From positions 16,214 to 80,213 of the forward strand of contig QCFB01000006.1 in the NCBI GenBank assembly GCA_003280345.1: a stretch of DNA of 64,000 nucleotides. Reading direction: 5' to 3'. The notes beneath the pieces are model-generated. The model was given only the letters and a program-made list of their open reading frames with translations, was not told the DNA's origin and ran no database searches. Made by a program: the position numbers and the translations under genes. Shown piece by piece: positions 39,578 to 50,669 of the stretch; position 1 is the first letter of the stretch; every line of letters starts with the position of its first letter. The DNA is from Prochlorococcus sp. AG-363-A16. Lineage in GTDB: Bacteria > Cyanobacteriota > Cyanobacteriia > PCC-6307 > Cyanobiaceae.

Positions 39578-40597
39578 TCAGTTAATTGACTTGGGAGGCT
39601 CAATTTGAACAAATTCTTTTGACCAGCTGATTTTCCAACCTTTTGATAGTTGAAAATAGCCAGCATGAATGTTGGAGCTAATTTTTTGACTAATTTTTTC
39701 AAGTTGAGTTGCAGTAACAAATGGAGCATGTGCTTTTTCTAACCAAGAAACTAAAAGCGTTCCTCTTGCAGTGAGGGAAAGCTTGGCAAGACTTTTTCTG
39801 CAAAGTCCACTTGGAGTTTGTAACGCTTGAATCGCTAGGCCTGCCAAAATTGTTTGATCTTCCTTGTGATTGCTAAGTCTTTCGCCAAGTGAGGATATTC
39901 TTTTGCTGCATCCTGGATGAAGATCTTCTAATACCGGAAAGATTTCATGGCGAATACGATTCCGACTTAAGTGCATATCTGAATTAGTAGGGTCTAACCA
40001 GATAGGCAGTTGCATTGATTCACAGATCATAGCTGTTTCATTTCTTGTGAAACAAAGAATAGGACGAACTAATAAAGCTTCGCTGCCTAAACTTCTTCTC
40101 TCCCTAAGGCTACTAAGTCCAGCCAAATCAGCCCCTCTGGCCAGATTTAGTAATAGAGTCTCTGCTCTATCAGTTCCAGTGTGCCCAGTAAGAATGTGTA
40201 GACAAGTTTTCTCTTTAGAAGAGAGGTTTTTTGCAATACTTTCAAGAGTTGTATATCTCCAGTGTCTTGCTTTTGCTTCACTATTTATATCCTTAGGTGT
40301 TGCCTTTGTACATAAAAAGTTGATATTACGTTGTACGCACCAAGCTCTTAACTCCGTTGCTATTTGGCCTGATCCCTTGTGCCAGCCATGATCTCCATGC
40401 CAAACCGTTAACTTCCATTTATATAATCTTTGCAAGTCAATTATTAGTTTGAGCATTGCCATTGAATCTTGCCCTCCAGATACTGAGAGAAGCAGAGAAG
40501 ATTCATGTGGGAGAAGCTCTTTGCTGCTCAATAATTTTTGGTGGAGTCGGTCATGCCATCGACTCCAGGGAAGTTGATTATTTGTGAAAAGAGACAT
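39578..40597 (-). CDS. tilS: tRNA(Ile)-lysidine synthetase
   Basis: 339-aa N-type ATP pyrophosphatase that converts C34 of tRNA-Ile(CAU) to lysidine so AUA is read as Ile. The PP-loop motif is SGGQDS (Ser40-Ser45). Other family blocks are WHGDHGWHKGS, TGHTGTDRAETLLLNLARG and NRIRHEIFPVL. It is convergent with rnj and divergent from the Ycf23-like gene. Essential in genomes using AUA codons. Confidence 0.95.
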   Translation of the reverse strand: MSLFTNNQLPWSRWHDRLHQKLLSSKELLPHESSLLLSVSGGQDSMAMLKLIIDLQRLYKWKLTVWHGDHGWHKGSGQIATELRAWCVQRNINFLCTKATPKDINSEAKARHWRYTTLESIAKNLSSKEKTCLHILTGHTGTDRAETLLLNLARGADLAGLSSLRERRSLGSEALLVRPILCFTRNETAMICESMQLPIWLDPTNSDMHLSRNRIRHEIFPVLEDLHPGCSKRISSLGERLSNHKEDQTILAGLAIQALQTPSGLCRKSLAKLSLTARGTLLVSWLEKAHAPFVTATQLEKISQKISSNIHAGYFQLSKGWKISWSKEFVQIEPPKSIN

Positions 40598-40680
40598 TGC
40601 GCATCATTGACTACATGACTTCAGTTGAGGAGTTCTTTGCCCTGGTTAATGGGAGAATCATTATGTTCGTTGTTGAATCG

Positions 40681-41469
40681 ATGTCCCGCCTTCAATATTT
40701 GCCTGTTTCTCTTCAAAGGAGTATCGACAAGCGTTCCTTGCTGAAGATAATTTCTGGTTTAAGTAATTTCGATAAATATTCGGTCGAATGCGTGGCAAAG
40801 GCTGCAAGTATTGGCGGTGCAGATTTGTTAGATGTTGCATGTAGCCCAGATTTGGTTCGATTGGCCATTGATTCTTCCAGTCTTCCAGTATGTGTTAGTG
40901 CTGTTGACCCTGAGCTCTTCCCCGCAGCTGTTGAGGCAGGTGCCTCTATGGTTGAGATCGGAAATTTTGATTCGTTTTATCCCAAAGGACGCTTTTTCGG
41001 TGCTGCTGAGGTGCTTGACCTTACTTGTCGAACTAGGCAATTATTGCCCGATGTCGTTCTATCTGTGACTGTCCCTCATTGTTTGCCTATTGATCAGCAG
41101 ATTGAATTGTCAATTGATCTTGTAGAAGCAGGGGCTGATTGGATACAAACCGAGGGTGGAACAAGTGCCAAACCCTTTAGCCCTGGAGATCTTGGCCTTA
41201 TTGAGAAAGCTGCACCAACCTTGGCAGCTGCTCATAGCATTTCTAAAAACATTCAGAAAACATATCCTTCAGTCCCTGTGATTTGTGCATCAGGTTTATC
41301 GCCTGTTACTGCGCCAATGGCAATAGCAGCTGGTGCTTCTGGGGTAGGAGTGGGTTCAGTAGTAAATCGACTGGACAACCAGTTAGCAATGGTGGCTATT
41401 ATAAAGAGGTTACGTCAATCATTACCTTCTCATAGAATTTCAACATCTTCAATCGATATATTTTCATAG
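40681..41469 (+). CDS. Ycf23/DUF561-type TIM-barrel protein
   Basis: About 262 aa from ATG 40681 (MSRLQYLPVSLQ). The open frame runs earlier to 40597, where a TTG coincides with the tilS start on the other strand; the additional residues look non-coding. Conserved blocks include ISGLSNFDKYSVECVAKAA, GADLLDVACSPDLV, AVEAGASMVEIGNFDSFYPKGR and GASGVGVGSVVNRL, characteristic of the cyanobacterial/algal Ycf23 family. The function is unknown; a phosphate-binding-type TIM-barrel fold is likely. It is divergent from tilS. Confidence 0.85.
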   Translation: MSRLQYLPVSLQRSIDKRSLLKIISGLSNFDKYSVECVAKAASIGGADLLDVACSPDLVRLAIDSSSLPVCVSAVDPELFPAAVEAGASMVEIGNFDSFYPKGRFFGAAEVLDLTCRTRQLLPDVVLSVTVPHCLPIDQQIELSIDLVEAGADWIQTEGGTSAKPFSPGDLGLIEKAAPTLAAAHSISKNIQKTYPSVPVICASGLSPVTAPMAIAAGASGVGVGSVVNRLDNQLAMVAIIKRLRQSLPSHRISTSSIDIFS

Positions 41470-41700
41470 GTTTACAACATATTCTCCTATAATATTCTTA
41501 TACTGATAGAGAATTAAAATAGCCATTTACCTTTAGGTATTTTTGTTTTAAACCATAAATAAATTATTTTTAATAGAGTTACGATTAAACTTGTTTAAAT
41601 AAGTGAGATTACATGACTGTGTTTTATAATTGGCATTTAAAACCAGCACACTTTACTTTGTGCATAAGCTGATGAATCTGTCGGTATTAGAGAATACTTG

Positions 41701-43740
41701 ATGCCTAAATATCATCTTCAAGCTCCTTACAATCCTAAGGGCGATCAGCCAGCAGCAATAGAGCGTTTGGTTGAAGGTGTAAATGAGGGGAAGCGTTATC
41801 AGACTTTGTTAGGTGCAACTGGCACCGGGAAAACATTTACCATCGCAAATGTGATTGCTCAGACTGGACGACCAGCACTCGTCTTGGCTCATAATAAGAC
41901 TCTTGCAGCACAACTTTGCAATGAGCTAAGAGAGTTTTTCCCTAAAAATGCTGTCGAATACTTTATTTCTTATTATGATTACTATCAACCCGAAGCATAT
42001 GTTCCTGTAAGCGATACTTATATTGCAAAAACTTCATCTATTAATGAAGAGATTGACATGCTTAGGCATTCTGCTACACGATCTTTATTTGAACGTGATG
42101 ATGTAATAGTAGTTGCTTCAATTAGTTGCATATATGGTTTAGGAATCCCTAGTGAGTATTTAAAGGCTTCTGTGAAATTTAAAGTTGGTGAATTGATAGA
42201 TTTAAGACTTTATTTGCGCGAGTTAGTTAATAATCAATATACTCGTAATGATGTTGAAATTTCGCGTGGGAATTTTCGTGTTAAAGGAGATGTCTTAGAA
42301 ATTGGACCAGCTTATGAAGATAGATTGGTTAGGATCGAACTTTTTGGTGATGAAATAGAGGCTATTCGTTATGTTGATCCAATAACTGGAGAGATTTTTG
42401 AAAATTTGCAAAACATTAATATTTACCCAGCGAAGCACTTTGTAACTCCAAAGGACCGACTTCGTTTAGCAATTAAAGACATCAAAGACGAATTAAAAGA
42501 CCGTCTTGAATTTCTTGATTCAGAAGGAAAACTTTTAGAAGCGCAAAGGTTGAAACAGAGAACTACTTATGATTTAGAAATGTTGAGAGAAGTTGGCTAT
42601 TGCAATGGAGTGGAAAATTATGCACGTCATTTATCTGGACGTGAGGTAGGAACTCCACCTGAATGTCTCATTGATTATTTTCCTGAAGATTGGCTTCTTG
42701 TTGTTGATGAAAGCCATGTGACTTGCTCTCAGTTACAGGCCATGTACAACGGTGACCAATCAAGAAAAAATGTATTGATCGAGCATGGATTTCGTTTGCC
42801 GAGTGCGGCAGATAATAGGCCATTAAAGAGTCAAGAGTTTTGGGAAAAGGCTAAGCAAACTATTTTTATCAGTGCAACGCCTGGTCAATGGGAATTGGCT
42901 CAGAGTAAAGGAGGAATTGCTGAACAGATTATTAGGCCTACAGGCGTTTTAGACCCTTTAGTTGAAGTGAGGCCCACGAAAGGACAGGTGGATGATTTAT
43001 TAGGGGAGATACGTTCCAGGGCTAAGAAAAAACAAAGGGTTTTAATTACAACATTGACTAAAAGAATGGCAGAAGACTTGACCGATTATTTATCTCAGAA
43101 CAATGTTCGAGTTAGATATCTCCATTCCGAAATTCATTCAATTGAACGTATAGAGATTATTCAGGATTTACGCTTGGGTGAATACGATGTTTTAGTTGGT
43201 GTGAATCTTTTACGTGAAGGACTTGATTTACCAGAAGTGTCTTTGGTTGTAATTCTCGATGCAGATAAGGAGGGTTTTTTAAGGGCTGAAAGATCATTGA
43301 TACAGACTATTGGACGTGCAGCAAGACATATAGAAGGGATGGCGATTCTTTATGCAGATAATTTTACTGATTCAATGTCAAGAGCTATTAGTGAAACAGA
43401 TCGACGAAGAAATATTCAAAAAATTTATAATGAAAAGTATGGAATTATTCCACAACCTGCTGGTAAAAAAGCGAATAACTCTATTTTATCGTTCTTAGAG
43501 TTATCCAGAAGATTGCAAAAAGATGGTACAGATAATGATCTGATTAAGATTGCAGGCAAAGCTGCTGATTCCTTAATTTCTGCAGAAGATGATGGCCTGA
43601 CTCTTGAGGCTTTGCCAGAGCTTATAAACCAATTAGAAATTAACATGAAAGATTCCGCGAAAAAATTGGACTTTGAGGAAGCTGCAAATCTTCGAGATAG
43701 AATTAAGCAACTAAGGCAAAAGTTGATTGGCAAGTCTTGA
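41701..43740 (+). CDS. uvrB: Excinuclease ABC subunit B
   Basis: 679-aa damage-recognition helicase of nucleotide excision repair. Walker [11 protein letters not shown] is near residue 38. The beta-hairpin used to verify damage is in [12 protein letters not shown]. Other helicase motifs include [10 protein letters not shown] and [10 protein letters not shown]. The UVR/UvrC-binding domain lies at the C-terminus ([14 protein letters not shown]). A TTG at 41698 adds one Met; I use ATG 41701. The AT-rich 231-base gap upstream has no identifiable gene or LexA-like box that I can confirm. Confidence 0.97.
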   Translation: MPKYHLQAPYNPKGDQPAAIERLVEGVNEGKRYQTLLGATGTGKTFTIANVIAQTGRPALVLAHNKTLAAQLCNELREFFPKNAVEYFISYYDYYQPEAYVPVSDTYIAKTSSINEEIDMLRHSATRSLFERDDVIVVASISCIYGLGIPSEYLKASVKFKVGELIDLRLYLRELVNNQYTRNDVEISRGNFRVKGDVLEIGPAYEDRLVRIELFGDEIEAIRYVDPITGEIFENLQNINIYPAKHFVTPKDRLRLAIKDIKDELKDRLEFLDSEGKLLEAQRLKQRTTYDLEMLREVGYCNGVENYARHLSGREVGTPPECLIDYFPEDWLLVVDESHVTCSQLQAMYNGDQSRKNVLIEHGFRLPSAADNRPLKSQEFWEKAKQTIFISATPGQWELAQSKGGIAEQIIRPTGVLDPLVEVRPTKGQVDDLLGEIRSRAKKKQRVLITTLTKRMAEDLTDYLSQNNVRVRYLHSEIHSIERIEIIQDLRLGEYDVLVGVNLLREGLDLPEVSLVVILDADKEGFLRAERSLIQTIGRAARHIEGMAILYADNFTDSMSRAISETDRRRNIQKIYNEKYGIIPQPAGKKANNSILSFLELSRRLQKDGTDNDLIKIAGKAADSLISAEDDGLTLEALPELINQLEINMKDSAKKLDFEEAANLRDRIKQLRQKLIGKS

Positions 43741-43769
43741 CGTTTTCGTACGATGATTTTTATATTATT

Positions 43770-45533
43770 TTAATTTGATTTATCGAGGCCAAAATGGGAA
43801 TGAACTGCTTGTAATGCGGCCAATCCATCTTTTTCTGCAACAACACAGCTAGTACGAATTTCACTTGTTGCAATCATCGCAATATTGATATTTGAATCAG
43901 CTAATGCTCTAAACATACGAGCTGCAGTACCTGCTGTTGCTGGCATTCCTGCACCAACAGCGCTTATACGTGTTATTGCAGGACCATCTTCCAAAAACGA
44001 ATTGGGCCATTTCGCGAGTAAAGAAGTGAGAGCAGCGCCTGCAATTTGCCGATCACTTTTCTTGAGGGTGAAAGTTATATCACGACCACCATTTTGATGT
44101 TTGCGTTCTGACTGAACTATTGCATCTATACTAATTCCTGCGTCAGCCAAAATAGAGCAAAGAGAAGCTGCTGTACCTGGCTTATCTGGCACATTACGAA
44201 CATTTACCTGAGCTTGATTTGGATCTAAAGCAACACCTCTGACGGCAGGCTCTCCTAAGCCTGTTACCCCTGGATTTATTTTTACTTGATTATCGTTAAG
44301 TTCAAAAGCATCTGTTACTGCTCGCTGTGCTTTTACTCCTAATTTTGAGTCAATTACACAGCTTACTTTTACTTCACTTGTGGCAATAAGTCTTAAGTTT
44401 ATTCCAGCCCTTGAAAGTGTTTCAAAAAGCGTCGCGGCTATTCCAGGACGCCCCATGATTCCTGCACCGCTAATACTTAGTTTTGCCATTCCACTTTGTG
44501 TTGAAAGCTCACCACCTAGTTGTTTGACGACGTGTTCACATATTTCTTTGGCCTTATTGATTGCTTCTGCATGAACGGTAAATGCGATGTCATTGCTATT
44601 TCCTTCATGAGAGGCCTGAATGATTAAATCTACGTTGACCCCTCCTTTAGACAGGGCTTCAAACAAGTTGGCAGCAACTCCTGGTTGATCTGGAAGATGT
44701 GCAAAGCCTAGGACTGATTGATTTTCAAGAAGCTCTAATCCATCCACGGGACGTCCTAGTTCTAGCCCTTCTCGCCCAAGTGATCGACCTGCTGTGCTGG
44801 TCAATGTTGTACCTGGCTCATTAGTCCAGCTTGATCGCACAACAAGTTTTGTTCCATAGTTTCTTGCAATTTCTACAGCTCTGGGATGTAGGACAGCTGC
44901 ACCAAGACTTGCTAGTTCAAGCATTTCGTCACAGCTCAAAGCCTGCATAAGTTGTGCTTCTTTCACTTTTCTTGGATCTGTTGTTAGTACCCCTGGGACA
45001 TCTGTATAAATTTCGCAAGCGCACGCCTTAAGTGCAGTTGCTAGTGCAACAGCTGAAGTGTCTGATCCCCCTCGACCGAGTGTGGTTATCTCTGCCGTAC
45101 CAACGCTACTCAAACTTGTTCCTTGAAACCCTGCAACTACAACCACGTTCCCAGCATTAAGGAGAGTTCTTAGTCGTTCAGTTCGCACTTCTAGAATTCT
45201 TGCTCGACCATGGGAAGATTCTGTAACTATTCCCACTTGAGAACCTGTCATTGATATTGATTGGATACCTAGTTCATTAAGTGCAATCGATAATAAAGCG
45301 ATTGAGACTTGTTCTCCTGTTGCAAGGAGCATGTCCAATTCTCTTTGTGGGGGATTGTTGCTAATTGCTTTTGCAAGATTGGTTAGTTCATCTGTTGTAT
45401 GCCCCATTGCTGATACAACGATTACAAGGTCATGGCCTAAATCTTTGCTGGCAGCAATTTTCTTAGCTACTTCTTGGATACGTTGGACACTTCCTACTGA
45501 GGTACCTCCAAATTTTTGTACCAGCAAAGCCAT
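43770..45533 (-). CDS. lysC: Aspartate kinase with duplicated ACT domains
   Basis: 587 aa, longer than a standard aspartokinase (about 400-450). The kinase domain begins KFGGTSVGS and contains MLLATGEQVS and TTLGRGGSDTSA. The C-terminal half holds two pairs of ACT segments: around FAHLPDQPGVAANLFE, SISGAGIMGRPGIAATLFE, VRNVPDKPGTAASLCS and ISAVGAGMPATAGTAARMFR. This four-ACT layout is known in cyanobacteria. It catalyses the first step of lysine, threonine and methionine synthesis, with feedback control by the ACT domains. Convergent with uvrB. Confidence 0.95.
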   Translation of the reverse strand: MALLVQKFGGTSVGSVQRIQEVAKKIAASKDLGHDLVIVVSAMGHTTDELTNLAKAISNNPPQRELDMLLATGEQVSIALLSIALNELGIQSISMTGSQVGIVTESSHGRARILEVRTERLRTLLNAGNVVVVAGFQGTSLSSVGTAEITTLGRGGSDTSAVALATALKACACEIYTDVPGVLTTDPRKVKEAQLMQALSCDEMLELASLGAAVLHPRAVEIARNYGTKLVVRSSWTNEPGTTLTSTAGRSLGREGLELGRPVDGLELLENQSVLGFAHLPDQPGVAANLFEALSKGGVNVDLIIQASHEGNSNDIAFTVHAEAINKAKEICEHVVKQLGGELSTQSGMAKLSISGAGIMGRPGIAATLFETLSRAGINLRLIATSEVKVSCVIDSKLGVKAQRAVTDAFELNDNQVKINPGVTGLGEPAVRGVALDPNQAQVNVRNVPDKPGTAASLCSILADAGISIDAIVQSERKHQNGGRDITFTLKKSDRQIAGAALTSLLAKWPNSFLEDGPAITRISAVGAGMPATAGTAARMFRALADSNINIAMIATSEIRTSCVVAEKDGLAALQAVHSHFGLDKSN

Positions 45534-45582
45534 TCACTTTCCTTTGGAATCTCTTGATTATTTCAGTGTGAAGGCACTCAAT

Positions 45583-46593
45583 CTATCGATTGCTTAGAAG
45601 CCCGTCTCGAAAAGCATCATGAGGAATAGCACCTCGCTTGAGCTCCACTTCCATTTTTAATAGTCGGCTAAGAAGGTTTAGAAATTTCGAGGGGTCGCGT
45701 CCTTGAAGTTGCTTACGCATGACATAAATTCGTTTAGGGTTTGAAATTCCTGCTGCTTTCGCAATCACGGCAACATCTTTTTCGCCTTTACTTTCAAGAA
45801 GGCTGACCCAAAGCCAGCCTCTCACTTGTCCTGTAAGTGTGGAAATAACACGAAGTACTGGTTCACCTGTATTTACAAGAGAATCAAATTTTGAAATTGC
45901 TTCTCCGTAATCCTCTGCTAATAACGAATTGCCTATTTGAAGTGCGTTAGTAGACATACCTCCAATTAATGCATTAACTGTTTTTGCAGTGATTAACAAT
46001 TTTCCTTGCCCAGTATTTTTTTGTATTTTTTCTGCTTCAGCATGCAGAGCAAGCTTATTTAATTCTGAATAAAGTCTAGAACTATCATTGCCTATCGCTT
46101 CAACAAGAGACGTTATTGCTTCTCTCTCTATTTCTAGGCCAAGGCTTTGAGCAGCTTGTTTTACTAATTGGTGCTGACCAGCCTCATCCCAAATTGTTGG
46201 AAGCAAACATTTTGTTTCATATGCTTTTTGAGACTTAACAAGTTTTTGAATGGCTTTAGTTGTCCTGAGCCGACCATCAGGTCTATTTGGATTACTGAGA
46301 ACTAGGTAAGTATTAATTGGAATTATTTCGAGAATTTCTTCAAAGTATTTAGCTAGGTCATTTGAACAACCATTGCAAAATGGACTTCGCTTAACTAAAA
46401 CCAACCTCCCTCCATTGCCAAAAGGAGGGGTGCGAGCTTCATCTAGCGCTTTGTTAGCTTGAAAAATATCAGTGCCATCTAATCGACTCAAATTAATTGT
46501 GATCCATGCAGGATCAATTATTTTTTGAATTAAATTCTCGACAGTACGATCTTGCGCAGCACCATCATCACCCCAGATCAAGTGTATTGGCAT
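45583..46593 (-). CDS. holA: DNA polymerase III subunit delta
   Basis: 336 aa. Clamp-loader subunit that opens the sliding clamp. Visible family features are an N-terminal IHLIWGDDGAAQD, central FNALIGGMSTNAL-like NALIGGMSTNALQIG, and the C-terminal helical domain (LLSRLLKMEVELKRGA). No Walker A is expected or seen in this subunit. It lies 50 bases upstream of lysC in transcription order and is divergent from cobH. Confidence 0.88.
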   Translation of the reverse strand: MPIHLIWGDDGAAQDRTVENLIQKIIDPAWITINLSRLDGTDIFQANKALDEARTPPFGNGGRLVLVKRSPFCNGCSNDLAKYFEEILEIIPINTYLVLSNPNRPDGRLRTTKAIQKLVKSQKAYETKCLLPTIWDEAGQHQLVKQAAQSLGLEIEREAITSLVEAIGNDSSRLYSELNKLALHAEAEKIQKNTGQGKLLITAKTVNALIGGMSTNALQIGNSLLAEDYGEAISKFDSLVNTGEPVLRVISTLTGQVRGWLWVSLLESKGEKDVAVIAKAAGISNPKRIYVMRKQLQGRDPSKFLNLLSRLLKMEVELKRGAIPHDAFRDGLLSNR

Positions 46594-46633
46594 TAATGCG
46601 CTGAACAGTTGATTGTTTCTGATGATGCCTTAA

Positions 46634-47293
46634 ATGATTGAAGAAAGTAGGCAACAAGTCATGACATTTGATCATCCAATTTTTACTGAGAGCATTCGTT
46701 TAATTAAGGCGGAGTTGGGTCCTACTGGCCTTGACCCTTTACAGCAGCAAGTTCTTGAGAGGTTGATTCATAGCAGTGGTGATTTTGGACTGAAGGACAT
46801 TTTGAAATTCAGTACCGGCGCATGTCAGCAAGGGATTTCTTCATTAATAGCCGGTGCTCCGATTCTTACCGATACGGCAATGGCAGCAGCAGCAGTTTCT
46901 CCTATGGCTTCAAGGACCCTTAAGTCGCAAGTTAGATGTGTTTTGGAGTGGGCGCCTGCCCAAGCTCCTCAAGGTGCTACACGCACGGCAATTGGAATGA
47001 ATTGTGCCTGGGAAGAATTGTCCAAAGAGTTTCAACAGACAAGGTCTCCTATTGTGTTAATTGGTAGCGCACCAAAGGCTCTTGAAACATTATTAGATTT
47101 GATATCTAATGGTGCATTTCGTCCAAGCTTGATCATTGGGATGCCGGTTGGTTTTGTTGGAGTTGCTGAAAGTAAAAGGAGATTATCTGAAAGTGATATA
47201 GCGCAAATTCGACTGGATGGGACAAGAGGGGGTGCGGCTTTGGCTGCTGCATGCATTAATGCTTTATTAAGGGCTGCAAAATTTTCTCAATAA
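46634..47293 (+). CDS. cobH: Precorrin-8X methylmutase
   Basis: 219 aa. Catalyses methyl migration from C-11 to C-12 of precorrin-8X to give hydrogenobyrinate (or the cobalt analogue) in cobamide synthesis. The catalytic histidine is in ERLIHSSGDFG. Other signature blocks are ILTDTAMAAAAVSP, RTAIGMNCAWEEL, IIGMPVGFVGVAESK and GTRGGAALAAACINALL. Marine picocyanobacteria make pseudocobalamin, so this is expected. Start ATG 46634 or 46661 (MTFDHPIF). Confidence 0.93.
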   Translation: MIEESRQQVMTFDHPIFTESIRLIKAELGPTGLDPLQQQVLERLIHSSGDFGLKDILKFSTGACQQGISSLIAGAPILTDTAMAAAAVSPMASRTLKSQVRCVLEWAPAQAPQGATRTAIGMNCAWEELSKEFQQTRSPIVLIGSAPKALETLLDLISNGAFRPSLIIGMPVGFVGVAESKRRLSESDIAQIRLDGTRGGAALAAACINALLRAAKFSQ

Positions 47294-47337
47294 ATATCAT
47301 ATATGTTGATTATATTTATTAGTTATAAGGAATAAAA

Positions 47338-50088
47338 TTAATTTTTATTTTCAAGTCTTGTTAATACTTCTCGAGCACGTTTAACTACATCTTGCCTAAC
47401 TCCGGCAAGACGTGCTGCTTCAATTCCATAACTTTGACTGGCTCCACCAGGAGCGACTTTATGCAAAAATAATAATTCTTCTTCAGTCTCTTGCACTAAG
47501 ACTTGATAGTTAGAAATATTTTCTAATGTATCAGATAAGGTATTTAGTTCATGATAGTGAGTGGCAAAGATTGTTCTGCTTTTTATTTCCTTTGCAAGGC
47601 ATTCACTAACAGCCCATGCTATTGATAACCCATCAAAAGTTGCAGTTCCTCGTCCAATCTCATCTAAGAGTACTAAGGAATCAGTAGTTGCTTGATTTAG
47701 GATGAATGCAGTTTCAGCCATCTCAACCATAAATGTTGATTGACCTGAAGCAAGATCATCAACAGCACCTACTCGTGTGCAGATTCGATCTGCAACACTT
47801 AGAGATGCTTTTTTTGCAGGCACCCAGCTTCCAATTTGAGCAAGTAATTGTATTAACCCTACTTGTCGTAAATAACAACTTTTGCCACTTGCATTTGGTC
47901 CGGTAAGGATAATAAGGTCAGTTCCATTGCCTAGATTTATATCATTTGGTTTGAATGATTGACCTGCAAGCATTTGTTCAACTACAGGATGTCTACAATC
48001 TTTCAACTCTATAGAGCGCATGATATTCTCATTTTTATTAGTAAGTATTGTGGGTTGGCAATATGAACAAGTAGCGGCTAGTTCAGCCAAGCCTGCTAAT
48101 GCATCTAGCCCTGCAACTGCTCTCGCAGCTTTACGGATCCCTCTGGCTTGATTGCCAACTTTATCGCGCAAGATGCAAAAAAGTTCATATTCTCGTTGAG
48201 CAGCTCTGGCTTTAATCTGAAAAATTTTTCCCTCTCTTGCCTTTAAATCTGGAGTAATAAATCTCTCTTCATTGGTAAGAGTTTGACGTCTTATCCAGTG
48301 CTCGGGAACTTCTCCTGCTTTTGCTTTGCTAACAGATAGAAAATAGCCAAATGTTCTATGATATTGAAGTCTTAAATTAATATTTTTACTTAACTTTCTT
48401 TCTAAACTTTCTTGACCTTTAAGCCATGCTTCTTGATCATCGATTTGATTCCTAATGCCATCTAATAGTGGATCTATTCCGTCATGAATTAGTCCTCCTT
48501 CCGTAAGACTTAGAGGCGGATTCTTGAAAAGCTGTTCTTTAATTGTGACTGCTAGTTCAATTAGTTTTGGATCAATATTTAATAAGTCGGATGTCCATTT
48601 AGGACCTTCAATGTTTAGTTGCTTAAGTTTCGCGGTTAATAAAGGTAATCGCTCTATGCCATCAGCAATTGCAAGAAGGTCTCTTGCTCCAGCTTGCCCT
48701 GCGCCTGCTCGCCCTGCTAACCGCTCGAGATCGCTCATTGCTCTAAGGAGATTACGGATGCCTTGTCTTAAGGAACGAGTTTCAACAAGCTGATTTATGA
48801 CTGCTTGCCTGGCACGGATTTCTAATGCATTGATAAGAGGGGCTTCTATCCATCTACGCAGACACCTGGCGCCCATCGAAGTTAGCGTTCTGTCGATAGC
48901 CCAAAGGAGTGATCCTTGGAATTGATTATCTCTTTGAGTCGAAGTTATTTCGAGATTTCGTCGTGTTTGCGAATCGAGAATTAATTGTTCATTTTGTAAG
49001 GTGATTTTTGGAAATTCTAATGGTATTTGCTTTACAAAATCTTCATTTTGCTGGTCATAATTCATTGGCTTAGTTTTGCCTAAATAGGCAACCAAACCCC
49101 CTGCAGCCCTTAGTGCTAATGGGAACTCTTGAAGCCCTAGTCCATTAATCGTTTTTATCTTGAAATATCTTTTAAGAGAACACTCAGCTTCCGGCCGGTT
49201 GAATGGAGTTTTGGGTATTTTTGTGAGTTGAATATGCTCTGGACACCAGGCTTTTGTTACGTAGGGCTCACTTTCACCCAGAATAATTTCTGATGCTTCA
49301 ATTTTGGTGAGCTCTTGAGTTAGTAACTCGCTTTCTTTTATTTCAGTGACCAGAAACTCGCCAGTACTTACATCAGCACGAGCTAGGCCGTAAGTGCAGG
49401 ATTCTGTTCCGTTTATTGCTTCTCTTACTAAAGCTACTAACCAGTTATTTCGTCGAGCTTGGAGCATGCCTTCTTCAATAACAGTTCCAGGCGTAAGAAT
49501 TCTCGTTATTCCTCTTTTGAGTAAGGCGCCTTTACTTGGAGTGCTTTCTAGTTGGTCGCATAAGGCAACACTGAGACCTTTATTAATTAGTTCGGAACAA
49601 TAGCGTTCTACAGCGTGGTGAGGTACTCCTGCCATAGGAACTCTGCCTAAGGCCTTTCCAGCTTCTTTCCCAGTCAGTGTGAGTTCTAAAAGTTGGGAAA
49701 GTTTGATTGCATCTTCGAAAAAACATTCAAAAAAGTCTCCTAAGCGATACAGCAAGATCCTTTCAGGACTTTCTTTTTTGAGTTCGACATAATGACGAAG
49801 AACGGGAGTGAGTTGGTCAATTTCGACAAGGCTGTGATGGTGCCAGGCAGGGAGGTCAGTCTCATGTGTGGCTGTGCTTTCAGTTGATTTAGATGAAATG
49901 GAGCTTTTGGGCTCGGTTTCTGTCTTTTTTCTTTTGCGTGGTCGTTTTTTTGCGTCTTGAGTTAGCTCTTTATCAGAAAGGTCTTCTTCTTGGACGGGAG
50001 GGGTACTTATAGAGGCTTTTGAGAGGATGGACGCCTCATGGGAATCTTCAAACAAGCTGCCCTGCAGGGGATCAGCGTTGTTTGCCAT
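47338..50088 (-). CDS. mutS: DNA mismatch repair protein MutS
   Basis: 916 aa. Recognises mismatches and starts repair. The mismatch-reading F-x-E is Phe119-Phe120-Glu121 in [11 protein letters not shown]. The C-terminal ATPase has Walker [10 protein letters not shown] and the Walker B region [14 protein letters not shown] low-complexity Lys/Ser/Thr-rich extension of about 85 residues precedes domain I. It starts with a QGSLF sequence at residues 9-13, resembling a sliding-clamp binding motif. It is the first gene of its minus-strand group; the start is ATG 50088. Confidence 0.95.
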   Translation of the reverse strand: MANNADPLQGSLFEDSHEASILSKASISTPPVQEEDLSDKELTQDAKKRPRKRKKTETEPKSSISSKSTESTATHETDLPAWHHHSLVEIDQLTPVLRHYVELKKESPERILLYRLGDFFECFFEDAIKLSQLLELTLTGKEAGKALGRVPMAGVPHHAVERYCSELINKGLSVALCDQLESTPSKGALLKRGITRILTPGTVIEEGMLQARRNNWLVALVREAINGTESCTYGLARADVSTGEFLVTEIKESELLTQELTKIEASEIILGESEPYVTKAWCPEHIQLTKIPKTPFNRPEAECSLKRYFKIKTINGLGLQEFPLALRAAGGLVAYLGKTKPMNYDQQNEDFVKQIPLEFPKITLQNEQLILDSQTRRNLEITSTQRDNQFQGSLLWAIDRTLTSMGARCLRRWIEAPLINALEIRARQAVINQLVETRSLRQGIRNLLRAMSDLERLAGRAGAGQAGARDLLAIADGIERLPLLTAKLKQLNIEGPKWTSDLLNIDPKLIELAVTIKEQLFKNPPLSLTEGGLIHDGIDPLLDGIRNQIDDQEAWLKGQESLERKLSKNINLRLQYHRTFGYFLSVSKAKAGEVPEHWIRRQTLTNEERFITPDLKAREGKIFQIKARAAQREYELFCILRDKVGNQARGIRKAARAVAGLDALAGLAELAATCSYCQPTILTNKNENIMRSIELKDCRHPVVEQMLAGQSFKPNDINLGNGTDLIILTGPNASGKSCYLRQVGLIQLLAQIGSWVPAKKASLSVADRICTRVGAVDDLASGQSTFMVEMAETAFILNQATTDSLVLLDEIGRGTATFDGLSIAWAVSECLAKEIKSRTIFATHYHELNTLSDTLENISNYQVLVQETEEELLFLHKVAPGGASQSYGIEAARLAGVRQDVVKRAREVLTRLENKN

Positions 50089-50247
50089 GGAGGTCCTCTG
50101 CTTGTTTATAGACGCATAGTAAATGCGTGAATTTTTTTGGATGTGAAGCCTCGCGACATATCAAGACAGACTTTGCTCTTAATAAGACCTTTGCGTGTGA
50201 GAATTAATGCAAGCTGAGAGCATTGGCTCCGTCGCAATCAATTCCCC

Positions 50248-50490
50248 ATGCAGTTCCTTTCTGGTATCGCCGCGAACGCCTTGTTGTTCGCTTCTTTGAT
50301 TTTAGTTATTGGGGTTCCAGTTCTTTATATGACCCAAACGGACCCCTCAAATAGACGTAATGGGGCTATTAAAAGAATTGAGATTATTGGTGGTGTTTGG
50401 TTCCACCTAGTTCTCCTTAACGGCTTTATAGCTGAATATGTAGCCCATCAAATTGATGGAGTTACTGGTTACATGGGTCCTCTGGGCTGA
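50248..50490 (+). CDS. psbZ: Photosystem II protein PsbZ (Ycf9), extended form
   Basis: 80-aa protein with two membrane helices: ANALLFASLILVIGVPVLYM and IEIIGGVWFHLVLLNGFIAEYV. The first helix with IGVPVLY matches PsbZ (LVMVIGVPVAYA type). Typical PsbZ is about 62 residues; here the loop and the C-terminal tail (AHQIDGVTGYMGPLG) are longer. In other cyanobacteria PsbZ stabilises PSII-light-harvesting interactions. The location before ribH matches picocyanobacterial arrangements as I recall them. Start ATG 50248. Confidence 0.78.
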   Translation: MQFLSGIAANALLFASLILVIGVPVLYMTQTDPSNRRNGAIKRIEIIGGVWFHLVLLNGFIAEYVAHQIDGVTGYMGPLG

Positions 50491-50669
50491 TTTAACCCAA
50501 GCTTTTTGTTTGAAATTTAAAGTCTCAAATACCTTTTAAAGGTTAGGGGGATGAGATTGCTTTTTTTAATTTCTAAGCTTTCTATAGCTGTAGTTTTCAA
50601 ATTAGTCTGGCCTAAACAGACCTTTAGCTCCTACGTTGGTTAGATTTGCAGATAGTTCTGCTTTGAGAT

